From Sulfurimonas sp. (lineage in GTDB: Bacteria; Campylobacterota; Campylobacteria; Campylobacterales; Sulfurimonadaceae), in contig JALWON010000093.1 in assembly GCA_027083475.1 (NCBI GenBank), forward strand, positions 1 to 7,226: a stretch of DNA of 7,226 nucleotides, in the 5' to 3' direction. The number at the start of each line of letters is the position of its first letter. The stretch's first letter is position 1. This document shows positions 5,731 through 7,226 of this stretch, in pieces. The notes beneath the pieces were generated by a model, which had not been told where the DNA came from, did no database searches, and saw only the letters and a list, made by a program, of their open reading frames with translations. Made by a program: the position numbers and the translations under genes.

Positions 5731-5739
5731 TGATAAAAT
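5731..5739 (+). promoter_or_regulatory. Candidate extended -10 promoter of the small membrane protein gene
   Basis: TGATAAAAT fits the TGnTANAAT extended -10 pattern and would start transcription around 5746, a few bases before the AGGAGA ribosome binding site at 5748-5753. That leaves a very short leader. It is back-to-back with the flgH promoter, whose -24 element is only 16 bases away. Confidence 0.45.
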
Positions 5740-5761
5740 CTGTTTACAGGAGAGAACACAC

Positions 5762-5992
5762 ATGGAAAATCCCTTTGAATCAGGTCATATAAGAAATTAC
5801 ATCTTATTTTATGCAGGAGTAGTCCTTATTATGGTACTCTTTTTCTTTGCAAGTACACTTTTTAACACTGTCCCCAAACTTGAAAAAAAAGTTTTCAACA
5901 CTCAAAAAAGAGCTATAAAAGCACAAGAAAAACATCTCAAAGAGACCCCGAAAACTCCGTTTAAACTAAAAATTTTAGAGCAAAGTTACTAA
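5762..5992 (+). CDS. Small single-pass membrane protein, function unknown
   Basis: A 76-residue protein that I do not recognise. Residues about 12-35 form one strongly hydrophobic membrane helix (YILFYAGVVLIMVLFFFAS). Residues 38-76 are Lys-rich and probably helical, ending LKILEQSY. By the positive-inside rule the C-terminal tail should face the cytoplasm and the short acidic N-terminus (MENPFESGH) the periplasm. The frame is open further upstream, but the ATG at 5762 is chosen because it has an excellent AGGAGA ribosome binding site 8 bases upstream (5748-5753), and the upstream extension would run through the flgH promoter. It is divergent from flgH and convergent with exbD, whose stop codon is only 8 bases away, with no clear terminator between them. 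It could be an accessory of either neighbouring system, but nothing in the sequence shows this. Confidence 0.8.
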   Translation: MENPFESGHIRNYILFYAGVVLIMVLFFFASTLFNTVPKLEKKVFNTQKRAIKAQEKHLKETPKTPFKLKILEQSY

Positions 5993-6000
5993 AAGAAACA

Positions 6001-6396
6001 TTACTGCTTTTTCGTAACAATATAGAGTTGTTCATGTCCTAATCTTTTTAAAATATCCATTACATGCACAAAATCTTGAAATTTTGATGCTTTATCACTC
6101 CTCAAAACAACAGTCTGCTTTTTTGAAATTTGAGATAATTTTACTTCTAAAGCCTTTAAATCAACTTTTTCTTTATCAAAATACATATCACCATTCGCTC
6201 GGACATAAACAGAAACTTCTTTTGTTGTATCTTTTTTCTCTTTGCCTTTAGCATTTGGTAAATCAACAGGAATTACCCCCTGTTTTATAAAAGTTGCAGT
6301 TGTCAAAACCATAACCAAAAGTACAAGCATAATATCTATAAAAGGGATAACATTAATACTATCAAATTTTTTATGCGTTTTTTTACACTTTGACAT
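6001..6396 (-). CDS. exbD: ExbD/TolR family biopolymer transport protein
   Basis: A 131-residue ExbD/TolR-type protein, the periplasm-projecting part of the ExbB-ExbD proton channel that converts proton motive force into movement of TonB (or TolA). A short cytoplasmic N-terminus is followed by one membrane helix (about 14-36) starting INVIPFIDIMLVLLVMVL, with the family's essential membrane Asp at D21. Then come VDLPNAK (44-50) and a periplasmic domain with VVLRSDKASKFQDFVHVMD (96-114), LGHEQLYIVT near the end. The length is typical. Its ATG overlaps the exbB stop in TAATG (6394-6398), so the two are translationally coupled. No tonB follows; the next gene lies on the opposite strand. Whether it serves TonB, Tol or another transporter cannot be told from the sequence alone; the short ExbB partner favours the ExbB/ExbD group. 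Confidence 0.93.
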   Translation of the reverse strand: MSKCKKTHKKFDSINVIPFIDIMLVLLVMVLTTATFIKQGVIPVDLPNAKGKEKKDTTKEVSVYVRANGDMYFDKEKVDLKALEVKLSQISKKQTVVLRSDKASKFQDFVHVMDILKRLGHEQLYIVTKKQ

Positions 6397-6848
6397 TAGT
6401 CTGCTTCTTGCTCGTGAAGTACATCAAATTTTGTTAAAATTCTCTCTACTTTTCTGAGTGAGATTGTATAAAAAACAATCGCTGGCATTGCAACAACAAG
6501 CCCCATTGCTGTTGCTTTGAGTGCTAATGCCAGACCAACCATAATCTGCTTTGCGTCCACTGCACCCACATCACCCATACTGTAAAATGTAATCATAATA
6601 CCAACAACAGTTCCCAAAAGCCCTACATAAGGAGCATTCGTTCCAATAGCACTCATGACACTTATATTGTCCGTTAAATCTAATTCTAAACTATCACGGT
6701 GTCTATAATCTTCAATGCGAACACTTTTATAAAACATCATACGCTCTATAAAAAGCCAAAGTGTGACAATACTCATAAGAACAAGTATCCCCATAACACC
6801 ATAATCAAGTACTTGTTCTGCATATTTTAATATATTTTCTACTGGCAT
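6396..6848 (-). CDS. exbB: ExbB/TolQ/MotA family proton channel protein
   Basis: A 150-residue ExbB, the multi-helix inner-membrane scaffold of the ExbB-ExbD motor. Three hydrophobic helices are visible: about 15-37, 70-91 and 107-130. The family signature APYVGLLGTVVGIM (72-85) and the helix GLALALKATAMGLVVAMPAIVFY (105-127) are intact. It is much shorter than enterobacterial ExbB but matches the short form usual in Helicobacter and Campylobacter. The start is supported by an AGGA ribosome binding site (6855-6858) 6 bases upstream that overlaps the stop codon of the histidine kinase gene. The stop overlaps the exbD start by one base. This implies a co-translated unit of kinase, exbB and exbD. 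Confidence 0.94.
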   Translation of the reverse strand: MPVENILKYAEQVLDYGVMGILVLMSIVTLWLFIERMMFYKSVRIEDYRHRDSLELDLTDNISVMSAIGTNAPYVGLLGTVVGIMITFYSMGDVGAVDAKQIMVGLALALKATAMGLVVAMPAIVFYTISLRKVERILTKFDVLHEQEAD

Positions 6849-6856
6849 TTTTTTTC

Positions 6857-7226
6857 CTATTTATTTTTAAAATTCAATTCGACTCTCGTCCCAAAACCTA
6901 CTTTTGAGTGAAAACGGAGGGCTATATTATTGGTATCGCAATAGCGTTTGACCATGTTAAGCCCTATACCAAACCCTTGCATATTTTTATCAGACTGATA
7001 GTATCTATCAAAAATATGTAAAAGTTCTACCTCATCCATCCCTTTTCCAAAATCTTGGATACTCAATATTTTATTTTCTAGAGTAATTTCAAGTCTTGAT
7101 GAATTTTGCGAGTATTTTACCCCATTATCAACAAGATTGTCAATAACTTTTGCCAAGCCCTTTGCATCACCATATATTTGCAAATCCTCAAGTCTTGCAA
7201 CTATTTCTATATTGGGGTAAATACTT
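6857..7226 (-). CDS. Sensor histidine kinase, C-terminal ATPase domain fragment
   Basis: The last 122 codons of a histidine kinase; the sensor and phospho-accepting His regions lie beyond the right edge. The visible part is the HATPase domain: the N box VIDNLVDNGVKYS, the G1 box DFGKGMD, the F box IFDRYYQSD and the G2 box GFGIGLNMVKRYC, followed by FGTRVELNF at the end of the fold. All ATP-binding boxes are intact, so the kinase is probably active. The frame is open to the edge; a TTG at 7183 lies inside the domain and is not the true start. Its stop overlaps the exbB ribosome binding site, with 8 bases between the two genes. The signal is unknown; its position suggests control of exbBD-dependent uptake, but this is only an inference. 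Confidence 0.93.
   Translation of the reverse strand, partial: SIYPNIEIVARLEDLQIYGDAKGLAKVIDNLVDNGVKYSQNSSRLEITLENKILSIQDFGKGMDEVELLHIFDRYYQSDKNMQGFGIGLNMVKRYCDTNNIALRFHSKVGFGTRVELNFKNK

Noticed and set aside
5600..5761. Extended N-terminus of the small membrane protein from 5600
   Set aside because: It would run antisense through the start of flgH and across its promoter. The ATG at 5762 has an AGGAGA ribosome binding site at proper spacing.
5985..6018. Hairpin between the small membrane protein gene and exbD as a terminator
   Set aside because: The stem is about 9 AT-rich pairs with a mismatch and a 13-base loop overlapping both stop codons, too weak to call a terminator.

Overview
The window most likely comes from the chromosome of a flagellated member of the Campylobacterota (Epsilonproteobacteria), possibly a Sulfurimonas-like sulfur oxidiser. 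I base this on AT-rich DNA, the gene order pyrH-rpoZ-spoT (known from Campylobacter), a short 150-residue ExbB like those of that phylum, and an RpoN (sigma-54) type promoter in front of the flagellar gene flgH. The phylum is well supported; the genus is a guess.

Region 1 (1-1251, minus strand) is a tightly packed housekeeping operon: pyrH (UMP kinase), rpoZ (RNA polymerase omega) and the 5' end of spoT ((p)ppGpp synthetase/hydrolase, which runs off the left edge). Region 2 (1252-1728) is a 477-bp divergent intergenic region. It holds a candidate pyrH promoter, a candidate promoter for the gene at 1729 and, between them, a 233-bp non-coding element at 1351-1583. That element has 31-bp imperfect terminal inverted repeats, three further nested stems and a short flanking direct repeat. 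It looks like a miniature inverted-repeat (MITE-like) element and is the most unusual object in the window. Region 3 (1729-2314) is a single plus-strand gene for a lysine/alanine-rich protein with five back-to-back 11-residue repeats, closed by a hairpin shared with the convergent operon.

Region 4 (2320-5715, minus strand) is a three-gene unit transcribed as flgH (flagellar L-ring lipoprotein), then an exported transglutaminase-like protein, then a protein with a degenerate GGDEF domain and an intact-looking EAL domain. A near-consensus sigma-54 promoter sits about 30 bp upstream of flgH. The two downstream genes would therefore be expressed with flagellar assembly genes, linking a predicted c-di-GMP phosphodiesterase and a periplasmic enzyme of unknown substrate to the flagellum. 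Region 5 (5731-5992, plus strand) is a 76-residue single-pass membrane protein of unknown function, transcribed divergently from flgH.

Region 6 (6001-7226, minus strand) is a tightly coupled set: the C-terminal ATPase part of a sensor histidine kinase (cut by the right edge), exbB and exbD, which encode the proton-driven motor that normally energises TonB-type outer-membrane transport. No tonB is visible. There are no tRNA, rRNA, CRISPR or full-length transposase genes in the window.
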